Of a DNA stretch of 64,000 bases, positions 38,601 to 50,600 are shown piece by piece (the first letter of the stretch is position 1; every line of letters begins with the position of its first letter). The position numbers and the translations under genes are program-made. A model generated the notes under the pieces. It ran no database searches and had not been told where the DNA came from. It was given only the letters and a program-made list of their open reading frames with translations. The DNA is from Pelagicoccus sp. SDUM812002. GTDB taxonomy: Bacteria > Verrucomicrobiota > Verrucomicrobiia > Opitutales > Opitutaceae. Location of the stretch: contig NZ_JARXHX010000002.1 of the NCBI RefSeq assembly GCF_031127835.1, positions 124,001-188,000 on the forward strand, given 5' to 3'.

Positions 38601-39600
38601 CGGGGCGAGTGTCGAAGAATGGAGCACCGAAATTGAAAAATTAGGAAATCGCTCTCGTCTGAATTGTATCCTAATATCGGATTCGGAGGTTAAAGACGAG
38701 TCGTCAGGATTCACCCAGATGCGAAGGACTTGCAGTGGGCGAGAGATGCTTCGGCTGATGACTCGCGACTCGATGCCTCGCCGGCGAGTTGAACCTGATT
38801 TCTCTGAAACGGCGTCGGGCCATTTCTCCAAGCTGGATGCTCGTGTCCTCGTGGCGGAAGACAATGTTGTGAACCAGATGGTCGTTCGTGGTATTTTGAG
38901 CAAGTTTGGGATACATGCGGACACCGTAGCGAACGGCCTGGAAGCCTTGGAGGCCTTGCAACGCATACCCTACGATCTAGTGCTCATGGATGTACAAATG
39001 CCAGAGCTGGATGGGCTGGAGGCGACACGTCGAATTCGTCTAGGCGTAGCGGGAGGGCAGGCTAAGGCGGTTCCAATCATCGCGCTCACTGCGCATGCAC
39101 GCGCTGAGGACAAGAGAGATTGCATGGATTCGGGAATGAACGACTACCTCTCCAAGCCGTTGGCTCCAAAAGACCTATTCTCTGTCTTGGTCAAGCACCT
39201 CTCTCCCGTCGATGTCGAAGAAGATCGAATCGAAATTGTGAATACGGTATGCGACAGTGCCGTATTAGACCAAGTTGGATTCGTCTCGGGAATGATGGAC
39301 GACGAAGCACTGGCGATCGAAATCGCTAAGTTGTCTCTCGTGGATTTCAACAACCATCGAGAGGATCTAGAGCGTACCTTTAAATCCGGAGCTTCGATCG
39401 ATTTGCTTAAATGCCTCCATTCGATTAAGGGTGTTTCTGCGCATGCCTATTGTTCAAAGCTAAACAAATTCGCAGCTTTTCTAGAGGATGAGGCTCGCAA
39501 AGGAAATGAATCGATGGTTCGGCTGAATTATCAGCAATTCGTCCTTGTTCTAGACGAAGCTATGAAAGCCTTGCGAAGGTATTTGAATCCGGACCAGTGA
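35641..39600 (+). CDS. Five-PAS hybrid histidine kinase with receiver and Hpt
   Basis: A soluble phosphorelay protein of about 1319 residues. Five PAS domains run from about residue 22 to 660. HisKA has His693 in [12 protein letters not shown], and HATPase (about 785-905) has [11 protein letters not shown] and [13 protein letters not shown] degenerate receiver-like stretch (about 915-1045, with FLDANCPG but no acidic pocket) precedes a complete receiver (AEDNVVNQ, Asp1117 in [21 protein letters not shown]). A C-terminal Hpt domain has His1260 in [12 protein letters not shown]. It has all the elements of a complete relay ending in Hpt, so a separate response regulator elsewhere must receive the phosphate. 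The start is the ATG at 35641; TTG 35596 is less likely. Confidence 0.9.
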   Translation: MTAEESFSPRRDSSSRVGCLEASTVSALLETLDEHVIVAVTDPRGTITYVNNQFCRISQYSKEELVGRTHRVINSGYHPSSFWKAAWDTIKQGESWKGQVCNRAKDGSRYWVQTTIHPILGKDGQIEQYVAFRTDISAQKQVENKLRNSQMHLQEASRVAKVGSWEFDSVTRKLSWSWTTKMIHGVSPDYEPDVDTAIEFYPEGPNRERVKVLIDQAVSAGESFDEELQIQTAKGELRWVRAIGQSEMVDGQCIRLYGVFQDIDEDRKILEESERTAVLLRSLVDSATEFGVIATNREGVITLFNAGAEKLLGYNAAEMVGKVTPAMMHLESEIEERSAELTRRFGEPVEGFDAFVKVSLEQGSEQREWTYVRKDGTQLPVALVVTPMRGKSGELTGFLGISRDLTARRRAENELRESEERFRRSFEYSGIGMAIVSMEGKWMQVNQSLLEMLGYEREHLLNLSFQDITHPDDLDTDLELLNETVAGKRQNYSMEKRYFNASGETIWVNLNVSLVRDLNDLPIHFVSQIENISESKKLTHEMKEVGDRLELAVRAAGVGIWDLDIANERLIWDEQMFALYGIDQSSFEGSYSDWEKGIHPEDFARSVQEAQDAISGIRDFNTKFRVVWPDGTIKHLRALAIVQRDENGEAVRMVGTNWDVSDFVEQSRALEEMAKSAEEANRAKSQFLANMSHEIRTPINGVIGMTALLIDSPDLNAEQRRQVEVLQSSGEALLALINDILDFSKIEAGRVDLEILDFDLRDTLADLNALLALKAREKSLGFVCEAEDQVPDHLSGDPARLRQILLNLAGNAIKFTARGRVKVLVSLLSSDEKEAELRFSVSDTGIGVSESKKESLFSEFTQADSSTTRLYGGTGLGLAISKQLVDLMGGEIGVESEIGQGAEFWFTVRLPYKSIEYGEEVVGQLRGKVALFAQSEEHTFSDLLMVLPKDTLEVLTFSTSSEAIECLRQRAESDKPVHYLFLDANCPGASVEEWSTEIEKLGNRSRLNCILISDSEVKDESSGFTQMRRTCSGREMLRLMTRDSMPRRRVEPDFSETASGHFSKLDARVLVAEDNVVNQMVVRGILSKFGIHADTVANGLEALEALQRIPYDLVLMDVQMPELDGLEATRRIRLGVAGGQAKAVPIIALTAHARAEDKRDCMDSGMNDYLSKPLAPKDLFSVLVKHLSPVDVEEDRIEIVNTVCDSAVLDQVGFVSGMMDDEALAIEIAKLSLVDFNNHREDLERTFKSGASIDLLKCLHSIKGVSAHAYCSKLNKFAAFLEDEARKGNESMVRLNYQQFVLVLDEAMKALRRYLNPDQ

Positions 39601-39603
39601 GGG

Positions 39604-40464
39604 CTAGTCGAAAACGACGGTCTTATTTTCGTAGACTAGGATTCGGTTTTCGAGGTGCCAGCCGACGGCTTGGGCCAGCGTGAGCTTCTCGAGGTTACGG
39701 CCCTTTCGAACGAGGTCTTCTACACTGTTGCGGTGGGTTACGTGGGCGACGCTTTGATGGATGATGGGACCTTGGTCAAGATCCGGCGTCGCATAATGTG
39801 CAGTGGCGCCGATCAGCTTGACACCGCGGCTATGGGCTTGGTGGTAAGGTTTCGCCCCAGCGAAGGCAGGCAGGAAGCTGTGGTGAATGTTTATGACTGG
39901 CCTTCCGAATGTATCCAGAAATTTGGCACTGAGAACTTGCATGTAGCGAGCCATGACCACCAATTCGATTTCTTCTTTTTTGAGGAGAGCGAGCTGCTCA
40001 GCTTCAGCTTCGGCTTTGTTTGCCTTGTTTACGGGGATGAAGTTGAAAGGGATACCGTAGGTTCGGGATACTCCCTCGAGGTCTCGGTGGTTAGAAACGA
40101 TCAGAGAGATCTCACACGGGTATTCGCCTGACTTCCAGCGAAGAATAAGGTCGTGAAAGCAGTGGTCGAACTTCGAGACGAAGATTGCGACCTTCGGTTT
40201 TTCGCCGGAGATGGCGACCTTTGTCTTCATTCCGATTGAATCACCGAAGGCCTGGAATGCTTTTGCAGTATCCCGTGAATCGGTTCCCTCATCGACAGAC
40301 CATTCCACACGTTGGAAGAAAATTCCAGCTTGCGCGTCGCGGTGTTGGTCCGCGTGAATGATATTTCCACTATTGTCGAAGATCCATCCTGAAACTTTGG
40401 ATACAAGTCCTTTTTGGTCGGGGCCGGAGAGTAAGGCTACGAGGCGGCTGGAGAATGGGCTCAT
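39604..40464 (-). CDS. purU: Formyltetrahydrofolate deformylase PurU
   Basis: Hydrolyses 10-formyltetrahydrofolate to formate and tetrahydrofolate, supplying formate for purine synthesis and balancing one-carbon pools. The 286-residue protein has an N-terminal ACT domain (RLVALLSGPDQKGLVSKVSGWIFDNSGNIIHADQH) and a C-terminal formyltransferase-like domain with FVSKFDHCFHDLI, VVMARYMQVLS and NIHHSFLPAFAGAKPYHQAH, which holds the catalytic Asn-His, and an Asp in TPDLDQGPII. ATG 40464 is used because the longer frame from 40572 adds a non-homologous tail. Its stop abuts the convergent kinase gene, three bases away. Confidence 0.95.
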   Translation of the reverse strand: MSPFSSRLVALLSGPDQKGLVSKVSGWIFDNSGNIIHADQHRDAQAGIFFQRVEWSVDEGTDSRDTAKAFQAFGDSIGMKTKVAISGEKPKVAIFVSKFDHCFHDLILRWKSGEYPCEISLIVSNHRDLEGVSRTYGIPFNFIPVNKANKAEAEAEQLALLKKEEIELVVMARYMQVLSAKFLDTFGRPVINIHHSFLPAFAGAKPYHQAHSRGVKLIGATAHYATPDLDQGPIIHQSVAHVTHRNSVEDLVRKGRNLEKLTLAQAVGWHLENRILVYENKTVVFD

Positions 40465-40734
40465 CGGGCTGTGAAGTAAGATTTCGAAAGATAAGAGAGG
40501 GTTAAGGAAGCAATTGAACTTGGTTTCGGAAGCAAGCTTTTGTGAGTGGGTAAGCGATGGAGGCTGAAGCAATTCAGGAACTGTCTAATGGTTGATACAT
40601 CTCTTTGTCTTGCATGCGATTGACATGCTCTGTCTTGCTTCTACTGTACACTCTAGGTCGTGTGCCTTTCCGGCTCGACTTGCTTCGTCACTTCGTGAGG
40701 GAGCCTCTGTTTTTTCATCCCACCCATTTTGCCT

Positions 40735-41520
40735 ATGTCACACGGTTTTGGCCTCACTCTGCGCACCGCTCGCACGCGTGTTTTGTATATAGTAGCGATT
40801 TTGTTCGTTTGGGAGGGCTTTGGCCAGACGGATGCCAGCCGCATTTCGGCCATAGAATCGGACACAGATCGTTGGATCGAGCTTCAGTCTCAAATCGCCA
40901 AATCAAAGAACGATTGGCAAAGCGAGAGAAAGCTATTGGAGGGGTCGATTCAAATATTGGAAGCAGAGCAGCTGACCTTAACTCGAGGGATCGAGTCGAA
41001 CGAAGAGGCGAGTAAAATCTACACTGCGAACCGGGATCGCATGCAGGGCCTGGTCGACGAGAACCGCGAGGGCTTGGAAGGGTTAGTCGAGCCTTTGCGT
41101 ACCTTGGAAACCAAGTTGAAGCTACTGTTGCCACGCCTGCCAGAGCCGCTGCGCAAAGAAGTTAGGACGCATTTGGCGAAGGTCGATGCAGCGAACGCGC
41201 CTGTCACGTCGCGCACTCAAAGCCTTGTTGCGTCGTTCACTGCGATCGATCGATTCAGTAATTCGCTCACGAGCCGCCGTGTGGCGCGACCGGGGCCGGA
41301 AGGGGGAGAGGTGAGTGTGCGCGTCTTGTATTGGGGACTGGCGATTGCCTATGGCCTCGATGAGGCGAACGGTCGCGCATGGATCATCCAGCCGAGTGCT
41401 TCAGGTTGGGAGTGGCAGCAACGCGACGGGATCTTCGCAGAGGTATTGGATCTGATAGAAAGTTACGAAACGGAATCGGAAGACCCGCATCTGATCGAAG
41501 TACCAGCCTCCCTAGGCTAA
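40735..41520 (+). CDS. DUF3450 periplasmic coiled-coil protein of TonB2-type operon
   Basis: About 261 residues. It has a signal-peptide-like start (MSHGFGLTLRTARTRVLYIVAILFVW), a long charged coiled coil, and a C-terminal globular part with VRVLYWGLAIAYGLDEA and AWIIQPSASGWEW. This is the pattern of the DUF3450 family, whose genes usually head operons of TtpC-like ExbB, ExbB, ExbD, TonB and TPR proteins, exactly as here. The molecular role is undefined; probably a periplasmic or envelope partner of the energy-transduction complex. It is 26 bases upstream of the next gene. ATG 40735 is preferred over TTG 40729. Confidence 0.85.
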   Translation: MSHGFGLTLRTARTRVLYIVAILFVWEGFGQTDASRISAIESDTDRWIELQSQIAKSKNDWQSERKLLEGSIQILEAEQLTLTRGIESNEEASKIYTANRDRMQGLVDENREGLEGLVEPLRTLETKLKLLLPRLPEPLRKEVRTHLAKVDAANAPVTSRTQSLVASFTAIDRFSNSLTSRRVARPGPEGGEVSVRVLYWGLAIAYGLDEANGRAWIIQPSASGWEWQQRDGIFAEVLDLIESYETESEDPHLIEVPASLG

Positions 41521-41546
41521 GAATCTGAGCCCCCTCAAAACTCGTA

Positions 41547-42974
41547 ATGGAAAAATCCACACACTCCCCGATGCGTACCTTATTTGAGAAAATTCGGATT
41601 ATAGCTGTTCCGCTGCTCACGCTTCCCGCTCTGTGCTTCGCTCAAGATGCGGCGCAGATCGCGGATGAGATGAAGGGGTTGGTCGATGCGAGCTTGCAAG
41701 AATATCAAATGCTAGAGAAGCAGATCGCTGACGAAAAGACGCCCTTGGTCGTGCGCATGAGCAGCTTGGAAGAACGAAACTTGCAGCTGCGTGCGGAGGT
41801 GGAGAGCTACCGGTTTTTGAACGAAAGAGTCTCGGAAGAGATCGCCGGACTGAACAAGGAAGGAAAGTCCCTGCAGGATCAAGTCGAGTACGTGCGTTCC
41901 GCTTTCGATACCTTTTTGAGCAAGTTCGATAGCCGCATCAGTTTGGCGGAAAGCCAGCGCTACTTCGACGAGCTGGAGAGTATTCGAGCTCAGGCTTCCT
42001 CTGACCAGCCGTTGGCGACGCAGTTCGAAGGCTTAGTCAAAACCTTGGAGCTTTCTTTGGAGCGCAACGAGGCGGTTCTTGGTGGGGCGATTTTCTCCGG
42101 TAAGGCTATCGACGGAGAAGGGGCGATCCACCCAGGCCAAGTCGTGGTCTGGGGGCCCAGTGGATTTTTTCTGGAGGATGGGGGCGAAAGGGCCGGGGTG
42201 TTGAGCTATCACTCCGGTGCGATCGAACCCGGGGTCACCTTTCTCGAAGGTGAGCAAGGCAGTAATCTGGCGAGCTTTATAAGCACAGGAGACGGGACTA
42301 TCCCTTTGGATCCGACCTTGGGCGATGCCCTCGCCCTAGAAAAATCGAAGGGAGATGTATTCACGCACTTGAGACGGGGTGGACTCGTCGGTTATGTAAT
42401 CTTAGCCTTGGGACTAGCAGCTGCCTTGGTGAGCCTGCTGAAAATTCGAGACCTCAAAGGATTTTCCACTCCATCTACAGATGACATCGCTGAATTGTCG
42501 CGTCTCGCTCACGAAGTAGGATCGCAAAAAGCCATTGCGAAAGCAGCGGAGATTCGCGGCGTCGCGAGCGAAGTCATGGCGACGGGTATACGAAACATGA
42601 ACAAGAACGCTCTTCTACTAGAAGAGACCATGCTAAGCGTCGTTCTGCGGGCTAAGCCTAGGATGGAGCGTTATTTGCCCTTCTTGGCGATTACCGCTGC
42701 GGCTTCTCCGCTTCTCGGATTACTCGGTACAGTGGTAGGCTTGATCAAGACTTTTGCTCTCATAACGCTTTATGGCGCGGGGGCACCGAACGCGCTTTCG
42801 GCGGGCATTTCTGAAGCCTTGATAACAACGGAGCTCGGTTTGATCGTGGCGATTCCAACTTTGATTTTGCATGGTTTATTCTCGCGTTTGATCCGCTCGC
42901 GAATCGTCGCCCTGGAGCAGGTTGCCTTCGACTTCGTAGAAACGACAAATCTCGAACTCGCCCAAGCGAAGTGA
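41547..42974 (+). CDS. TtpC-like MotA/TolQ/ExbB protein with periplasmic extension
   Basis: A 475-residue protein. A signal-like N-terminal helix (about 18-32) leads into a roughly 240-residue periplasmic part, the first half coiled coil. Then comes the proton-channel core: a helix near 285-300 (GYVILALGLAAALVSLL), and the paired C-terminal helices with PFLAITAAASPLLGLLGTVVGLIKTF and LITTELGLIVAIPTLILHG. This is the extended ExbB homologue of Vibrio TonB2 systems (TtpC), which passes energy through TonB2 complexes. It is 10 bases from the next exbB gene. Confidence 0.88.
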   Translation: MEKSTHSPMRTLFEKIRIIAVPLLTLPALCFAQDAAQIADEMKGLVDASLQEYQMLEKQIADEKTPLVVRMSSLEERNLQLRAEVESYRFLNERVSEEIAGLNKEGKSLQDQVEYVRSAFDTFLSKFDSRISLAESQRYFDELESIRAQASSDQPLATQFEGLVKTLELSLERNEAVLGGAIFSGKAIDGEGAIHPGQVVVWGPSGFFLEDGGERAGVLSYHSGAIEPGVTFLEGEQGSNLASFISTGDGTIPLDPTLGDALALEKSKGDVFTHLRRGGLVGYVILALGLAAALVSLLKIRDLKGFSTPSTDDIAELSRLAHEVGSQKAIAKAAEIRGVASEVMATGIRNMNKNALLLEETMLSVVLRAKPRMERYLPFLAITAAASPLLGLLGTVVGLIKTFALITLYGAGAPNALSAGISEALITTELGLIVAIPTLILHGLFSRLIRSRIVALEQVAFDFVETTNLELAQAK

Positions 42975-42983
42975 GCAGCTGTT

Positions 42984-43550
42984 ATGGATGCTCTCTCTAG
43001 TTTTGTGGCGTCGTTGAAGTCCGGAGGTCCGGTGATGTACCTTTTGGCTTTGCTATCTTATGTGCTCTATTGGCAGGTGATCGCGATCCTGCTTTATGTC
43101 ATGAAGATTCGACTACATGAGTTTGTAGGCCGAGACAATTTGCCGAGCGCGAAGGCGACTGGGCGGAGCGGTTTGGTCACCTCTCCATTGGAGCTGTTAT
43201 TAGTTCGTTATGAAGAGGTGCAGATGCAGTTTCGCGAGTTTATGAAGAACCGTCTGCGTTTTGCAGGGGTGCTTCTCGTTGCAGCGCCATTGCTCGGATT
43301 GCTCGGTACGGTGCTAGGAATGCTAGAAATGTTCAACGGTCTCTCCCAAAGGGCTGGGCACCAAACGACTTTACTGGTGGCTGAGGGCGTGAAGAAATCC
43401 CTCATCACTACGCAGACCGGTCTCACCATCGCGATCCCTGCACTCTTTTTCGTTTATTGGATTCGCCGGGTAGCGAATCGCCGGGAACTGGAGCTGCTCG
43501 ACCACAAGGTTGCAGCGACAGAAGATTCAAGATTCGAAGACAATGATTAA
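42984..43550 (+). CDS. exbB: ExbB-type proton channel protein
   Basis: A 188-residue short ExbB/TolQ protein with three membrane helices: near 15-40 (VMYLLALLSYVLYWQVIAILLYV), near 90-112 (GVLLVAAPLLGLLGTVLGMLEMF) and near 135-160 (TTQTGLTIAIPALFFVYWI). Together with ExbD it harvests the proton gradient for TonB. It has no extension, unlike the TtpC-like gene before it, so the operon encodes two different channel-family subunits. Its end overlaps exbD by eight bases. Confidence 0.92.
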   Translation: MDALSSFVASLKSGGPVMYLLALLSYVLYWQVIAILLYVMKIRLHEFVGRDNLPSAKATGRSGLVTSPLELLLVRYEEVQMQFREFMKNRLRFAGVLLVAAPLLGLLGTVLGMLEMFNGLSQRAGHQTTLLVAEGVKKSLITTQTGLTIAIPALFFVYWIRRVANRRELELLDHKVAATEDSRFEDND

Positions 43551-43959
43551 AGACCTACTGAGAAGCAGCGGCGACGAGAAAGTCGATATCAACCTGTCGC
43601 CCATGATCGACTGTGTATTCATTTTGCTTATATTCTTTATTTTGACGACGGTGTTTCTGCAGGAGACTGGAATCGAGGTGGACCGACCGGAGGCCTCTGG
43701 TTCCGTGCCTTTGGAGCAGGATAGCATCATGATCGGGATCAGCTCGGACGAGCGAATCTTTCATGGAGGCAGGGAGATCAGCCTCTCCGCTGTTCGCCCT
43801 CTCATTTATCGTGCCCTCGCGGCAGAGCGGGCTTCGGTTATTATTCAAGCGGACAAGAGCATCGGCTTGGACATTTTTGCCAAGGTCTATGGCGAGGCGA
43901 AGACGGCAGGTGCTGACGTCTATTTTTCCACCGACGAGTTACCCTTGTTTGAGCAATAA
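43543..43959 (+). CDS. exbD: ExbD/TolR-family transport protein
   Basis: A 138-residue protein with one N-terminal membrane helix (VFILLIFFILTTVFL, about 25-40). The helix follows the conserved INLSPMIDCVF, in which the Asp is the proton-relay residue. A periplasmic C-terminal domain has IIQADKSIGLDIFAKV and AGADVYFSTDE. The ATG at 43543 overlaps the exbB stop; an upstream ATG at 43510 would lengthen the overlap without adding homologous sequence. It lies in the TonB2-type operon between exbB and tonB. Confidence 0.92.
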   Translation: MIKDLLRSSGDEKVDINLSPMIDCVFILLIFFILTTVFLQETGIEVDRPEASGSVPLEQDSIMIGISSDERIFHGGREISLSAVRPLIYRALAAERASVIIQADKSIGLDIFAKVYGEAKTAGADVYFSTDELPLFEQ

Positions 43960-43964
43960 TCTAT

Positions 43965-44669
43965 ATGGTTCCCATCGAGACAGAGTATCGTAGAAGCCGC
44001 ATGACATTGCGTTCCCACTTGGGTTCGTTGTTAGCGACGGCTGCGGTTTTCGCTGCGATCGCCAGCACTGGAGTGCACGTCTGGGATTTGCAGCTAAGAA
44101 ATGAAGCGGAGAAGCCTGTTTACTATCTTGCTCCGCCGCAGAACTTCGTAGAGACGCGCTCTGTTTCGCCGGACACGCCGATCTCAGTCGATACCACTTC
44201 TCTCAACGTGGACCCGATCGAAAGCGAACCTGTGCTCGATTTGCGTCCCTTGGACATCGCGATCGATTCGGATGTTTCTGCGGACGTTTCTTTGAATTTC
44301 GATTTGGACCGAGATTTCCAAGCTGCGGCACCAGGCTTGTCCGAGTTCGAAAGTTTTGCGATCTACGATCAAGCCAACGTCGATGTGGCCCCGCGTATTC
44401 GTTATTCTGCTCCGCCGAGGGTCCCGCTTGCTTTGCGTGGAGAAGCGGTGGAGGTCATTCTTTTTTATTACGTGAACGCGAACGGTCGCACGGAGCGTCC
44501 GAGCGTTCTCAGTTCCACATCTGAGGACCCGACCTACGGCGAAGCAGCTCGGGACGCGATCGCAACTTGGCGGTTCAAGCCCGCGACCAAAGACGGCAAG
44601 CCCGTGCCATGTTGGGTGCAACAAACGATCTCCTTCGCAGCCGGTTCCAGTAGCCCTTTCTCATTATAG
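43965..44669 (+). CDS. tonB: TonB-family energy transducer
   Basis: A 234-residue protein: an N-terminal helix (about 20-38, LLATAAVFAAIASTGVHVW), a medium-length non-proline-rich spacer, and a C-terminal TonB domain (about 145-225) with APPRVPLALRGEAVEVILFYYVNANG and ATWRFKPATKDGKPVPCWVQQTISF. The spacer lacks the Pro-Lys/Pro-Glu repeats of classical TonB, as is usual for TonB2-type proteins. It spans the periplasm to open outer-membrane receptors; none is encoded in the window. The gaps to exbD (five bases) and the TPR gene (three bases) support one operon. Confidence 0.9.
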   Translation: MVPIETEYRRSRMTLRSHLGSLLATAAVFAAIASTGVHVWDLQLRNEAEKPVYYLAPPQNFVETRSVSPDTPISVDTTSLNVDPIESEPVLDLRPLDIAIDSDVSADVSLNFDLDRDFQAAAPGLSEFESFAIYDQANVDVAPRIRYSAPPRVPLALRGEAVEVILFYYVNANGRTERPSVLSSTSEDPTYGEAARDAIATWRFKPATKDGKPVPCWVQQTISFAAGSSSPFSL

Positions 44670-44672
44670 CCC

Positions 44673-46027
44673 ATGCCTAAACTAATCCCATCACTCGCTC
44701 TTTGTATATTGGTCACCTCTGCCTTCGCTCAGGACAAGATCAAGATGCCCCGGCTAACCAACAAGGATTTTGCGGAGCGGATCGAGCAAGGTTATGAAGC
44801 GGTAGACAGCCCTGAGCCATCGGTCACGGTGGTAGAACGAGAGATTCTTGAAAAGGTCTACAGCTTGATAGGCACCGATATCAATTTCGCCTACAGCTAC
44901 TTGAACGACTTATTGAATAGTGGGACTCCGATTTCTGGGGCGTTCAATCACGCGCTAGGAAATTTATATTTCAAGAACTCGAATTATTTCCAAGCGGAGA
45001 TTCAATACCTCGCTGCAGTCGGAAAGCACCCGACTTTCCAAAGAGCATGGAATGCTCTCGGTCTCGCCCGGTATAAGCAGGGCAACTACGATGAAGCCGC
45101 CGAAGCTCTGTCGAACAGCGTGCGTTTCGGAGCCAACGATTCGATGACCTATGGCATCTTGGGCTACTGCCATCTTCAGCTCGGTCGCTATCGGTCCGCA
45201 GAGACCGCTTACCACTATGCGATGCTTTTCGATCCGGAGCAGACGGATTGGGCGGAAGGCTTGGGCCAAGCGTACTTCGAGACAGCGCGTTTTCAGGAGG
45301 CGATTTCCATTTTCGATGACTTGATACGGACTCAGCCCGATAACGGAGAATTCTGGTTGCTCAAGGCCAATGCTTGGCTCGCCTTGGATGAACCGTTGAA
45401 AACGGCCCGTTGCATTGAGATTGCCCGTCGCTTCAGTGAAGTTGACGACGATGCCCTCTACCTGTTGGGCAATATCTATCTTGAAGCCCGCATCTTTGAT
45501 CGCGCCAAAGAAGTCTTTCTTGCGGCGTCTAGTCGCTCTGGTGAGTTGCAGGAGCGAGAATTGTTAAACGCGGTGCGGTATCTGGTCTTCAACGACCAGC
45601 ATGACTTCGCCGAGCAGATCCTAGATTTGATTACCGAGGAAGGTGCGGATTGGAATTCCGAGGACAAAACGCTTTTCCGGTTTCTCACTGCAGAGTTCGC
45701 TTACTTTCGCGATGATCTCGATTCTGCGGAACGCACTTACCTAACAGGTATCGAGTTGGATCCGTTTAATGGATACGCTTTGATGAAGCTTGCTGAGATC
45801 AACGTACGCCAAGGTCAGACGGACCAAGCCATCGTTTACTACGATCGAGCGGCGACGAATCCCTCAATGCGATATAACGCGCTCGTCTCGAAGGCTCGGG
45901 CTTTGATTGACAACAAGCAGTATCGATTCGCGATGACCACGATTGAAAAAGCCTTGGCCGAGAAGAGCGACGCGCGGCTGAACCTGCTGTATGCGCAGGT
46001 CCAGCGCGTCGTTGAAACGAGTAGCAA

Positions 46028-46031
<4 letters not shown>
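44673..46031 (+). CDS. TPR-repeat protein ending the TonB2-type operon
   Basis: A 452-residue protein with a signal-like start ([20 protein letters not shown]) and about ten tetratricopeptide repeats (such as [22 protein letters not shown] and [21 protein letters not shown]). TPR proteins commonly end DUF3450-TtpC-ExbB-ExbD-TonB operons and are thought to be periplasmic accessory factors. The last codons overlap the carB stop on the other strand by four bases, so no room remains for a terminator between the convergent genes. Confidence 0.88.
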
Positions 46032-49267
<3,236 letters not shown>

Positions 49268-49468
49268 GGCAAAAAAATTTGTGAGAGTTCACGGACAGGT
49301 GAGGCTCTCGGCAAGGGTGAAAAGACGAGAATCGCATGTTTGTGCAAGCGGATTTGGGAACCGGACCGAGTGGAAGGGCGAAAAAAGCTTCGCGCATGCA
49401 TGCTACAAGTTTGCGCCGAGCTCAAATGAGGTTGGACCACTGAGCGTAAGGCTTATCTCTAGTCAGTA

Positions 49469-50452
49469 ATGAGATATAACGCTTCAATTGTGACTGCCGC
49501 GGTTTTGGCAGTGTGTGTGGCTTTCGGGCAGAGTGGCGGATTTGCGGAGGAGATCGTTGAGCGAATCGCTTTTGGCTCCTGCCTGCATCAGGACCAACCG
49601 GCTCCGATTTGGGATGCTATTGTGGCAAGCGATCCGGACGCGTGGGTTTGGCTGGGTGACAATATTTACGGGGATACGGATGATGGCGAGGTGTTGGCAG
49701 CGGCGTATGCAAAAGTGAAGGCTCATCCGAAGTACGAGAAGCTCAGAGAGTCGGCGAGCGTGTATGGCACTTGGGATGATCACGACTTCGGGAAGAACAA
49801 CGGGGGCAGGGAATGGCACGGAAAAGCCGTCGCACAAAAGGCGTTGTTGGATTTTCTGGACGAGCCGAGCGAGAGCCGGCGCCGGAAGCAGGAGGGAGTT
49901 TACGCGTCCTACGACTTCGGTGTAGGAGAAAAGAGCGTAAAGCTCCTGTTGATCGATGTGAGGAGCCATCGCGACAACCCTAAGCAAGAAGATGGGGACA
50001 TTTTTGGGGCGGCCCAGCGGTCTTGGATCGAGCGGGAACTTTCCGCAAACGAGGCGGCATTGACGATCGTGACCTCAGGGACGCAAGTAATTCCCGAGGA
50101 TCACAAGTACGAAAAGTGGGCTCAGTTTCCGTCAGCTCGAACTTGGTTCTTCGAGCGATTGGTGAAGTACGAGACGGGCCCGGTACTGTTTTTGAGCGGA
50201 GATCGGCATATCTCTGAGTTTTCGAAACTGGATCTTCCGGGCCGGGAGACGCCTTTGTACGAGCTCACCTCCAGTAGTTTGACGCATTCTTGGACAAGCT
50301 TTTCGGGCGAGCCTAACCGGCACCGGGTGGGAGAGGTATTTCACCAGAATAGCTTTGGTATGTTGGAGATCGATTGGGCGAACCGTATGGCGAAAGTCTC
50401 GATCCGAGACGAAGTGGGCGAGGTGCAGCAGAAGCTAGAGATCGAGCTGTAG
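49469..50452 (+). CDS. PhoD-like phosphatase/phosphodiesterase
   Basis: A 327-residue secreted protein with a signal peptide (about 1-26, ending GFAEE). PhoD-type metallophosphoesterase motifs are present: IAFGSCLHQDQP, VWLGDNIYGDTDD, YGTWDDHDFGKNN and LFLSGDRHISEF, which supply the metal-binding Asp, Asn and His residues. It is shorter than typical PhoD and lacks its N-terminal beta domain, as do many PF09423-like proteins annotated as alkaline phosphatase D. It is monocistronic and followed by a clear terminator. The substrate, phosphodiester or phosphomonoester, is not defined. Confidence 0.9.
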   Translation: MRYNASIVTAAVLAVCVAFGQSGGFAEEIVERIAFGSCLHQDQPAPIWDAIVASDPDAWVWLGDNIYGDTDDGEVLAAAYAKVKAHPKYEKLRESASVYGTWDDHDFGKNNGGREWHGKAVAQKALLDFLDEPSESRRRKQEGVYASYDFGVGEKSVKLLLIDVRSHRDNPKQEDGDIFGAAQRSWIERELSANEAALTIVTSGTQVIPEDHKYEKWAQFPSARTWFFERLVKYETGPVLFLSGDRHISEFSKLDLPGRETPLYELTSSSLTHSWTSFSGEPNRHRVGEVFHQNSFGMLEIDWANRMAKVSIRDEVGEVQQKLEIEL

Positions 50453-50470
50453 GAGCGTAGGGCCGAACGC

Positions 50471-50496
50471 ACCGACGTCTGCATCTGTCGGTTTTT
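50471..50496 (+). terminator. Terminator of the PhoD-like gene
   Basis: ACCGAC (50471-50476) pairs with GTCGGT (50487-50492) and is followed by TTTTT. It lies 18 bases after the PhoD-like stop and faces the minus-strand terminator of the neighbouring gene about 50 bases away. Confidence 0.8.
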
Positions 50497-50546
50497 GTCG
50501 ACTCCGCCTGATTAGCGGGGGGTAAAGCAAGCGAAGTTAGGACACG

Positions 50547-50568
50547 AAAAAGACCCACTGTAGAGTGG
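50547..50568 (-). terminator. Terminator of the degenerate NtrC-like gene
   Basis: On the minus strand CCACT, a four-base loop and AGTGG (plus positions 50564-50568 and 50555-50559) are followed by GTCTTTTT. It lies about 32 bases after the stop of the regulator gene. Its position shows that the short C-terminus of that protein is the real gene end. Confidence 0.75.
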
Positions 50569-50600
50569 ACCTTGTTTGAGAAACTTATTGATTCGGCTGA

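Noticed and set aside
40687-40702. Shared 12-mer CTTCGTGAGGGA near 14004 and 40691
   Set aside because: Matches of this length are expected many times by chance in 64 kb.
50453-50475. Third REP-like element after the PhoD-like stop
   Set aside because: GGAGCGT and ACGC share only a four-base stem and a different loop; overlaps the terminator.
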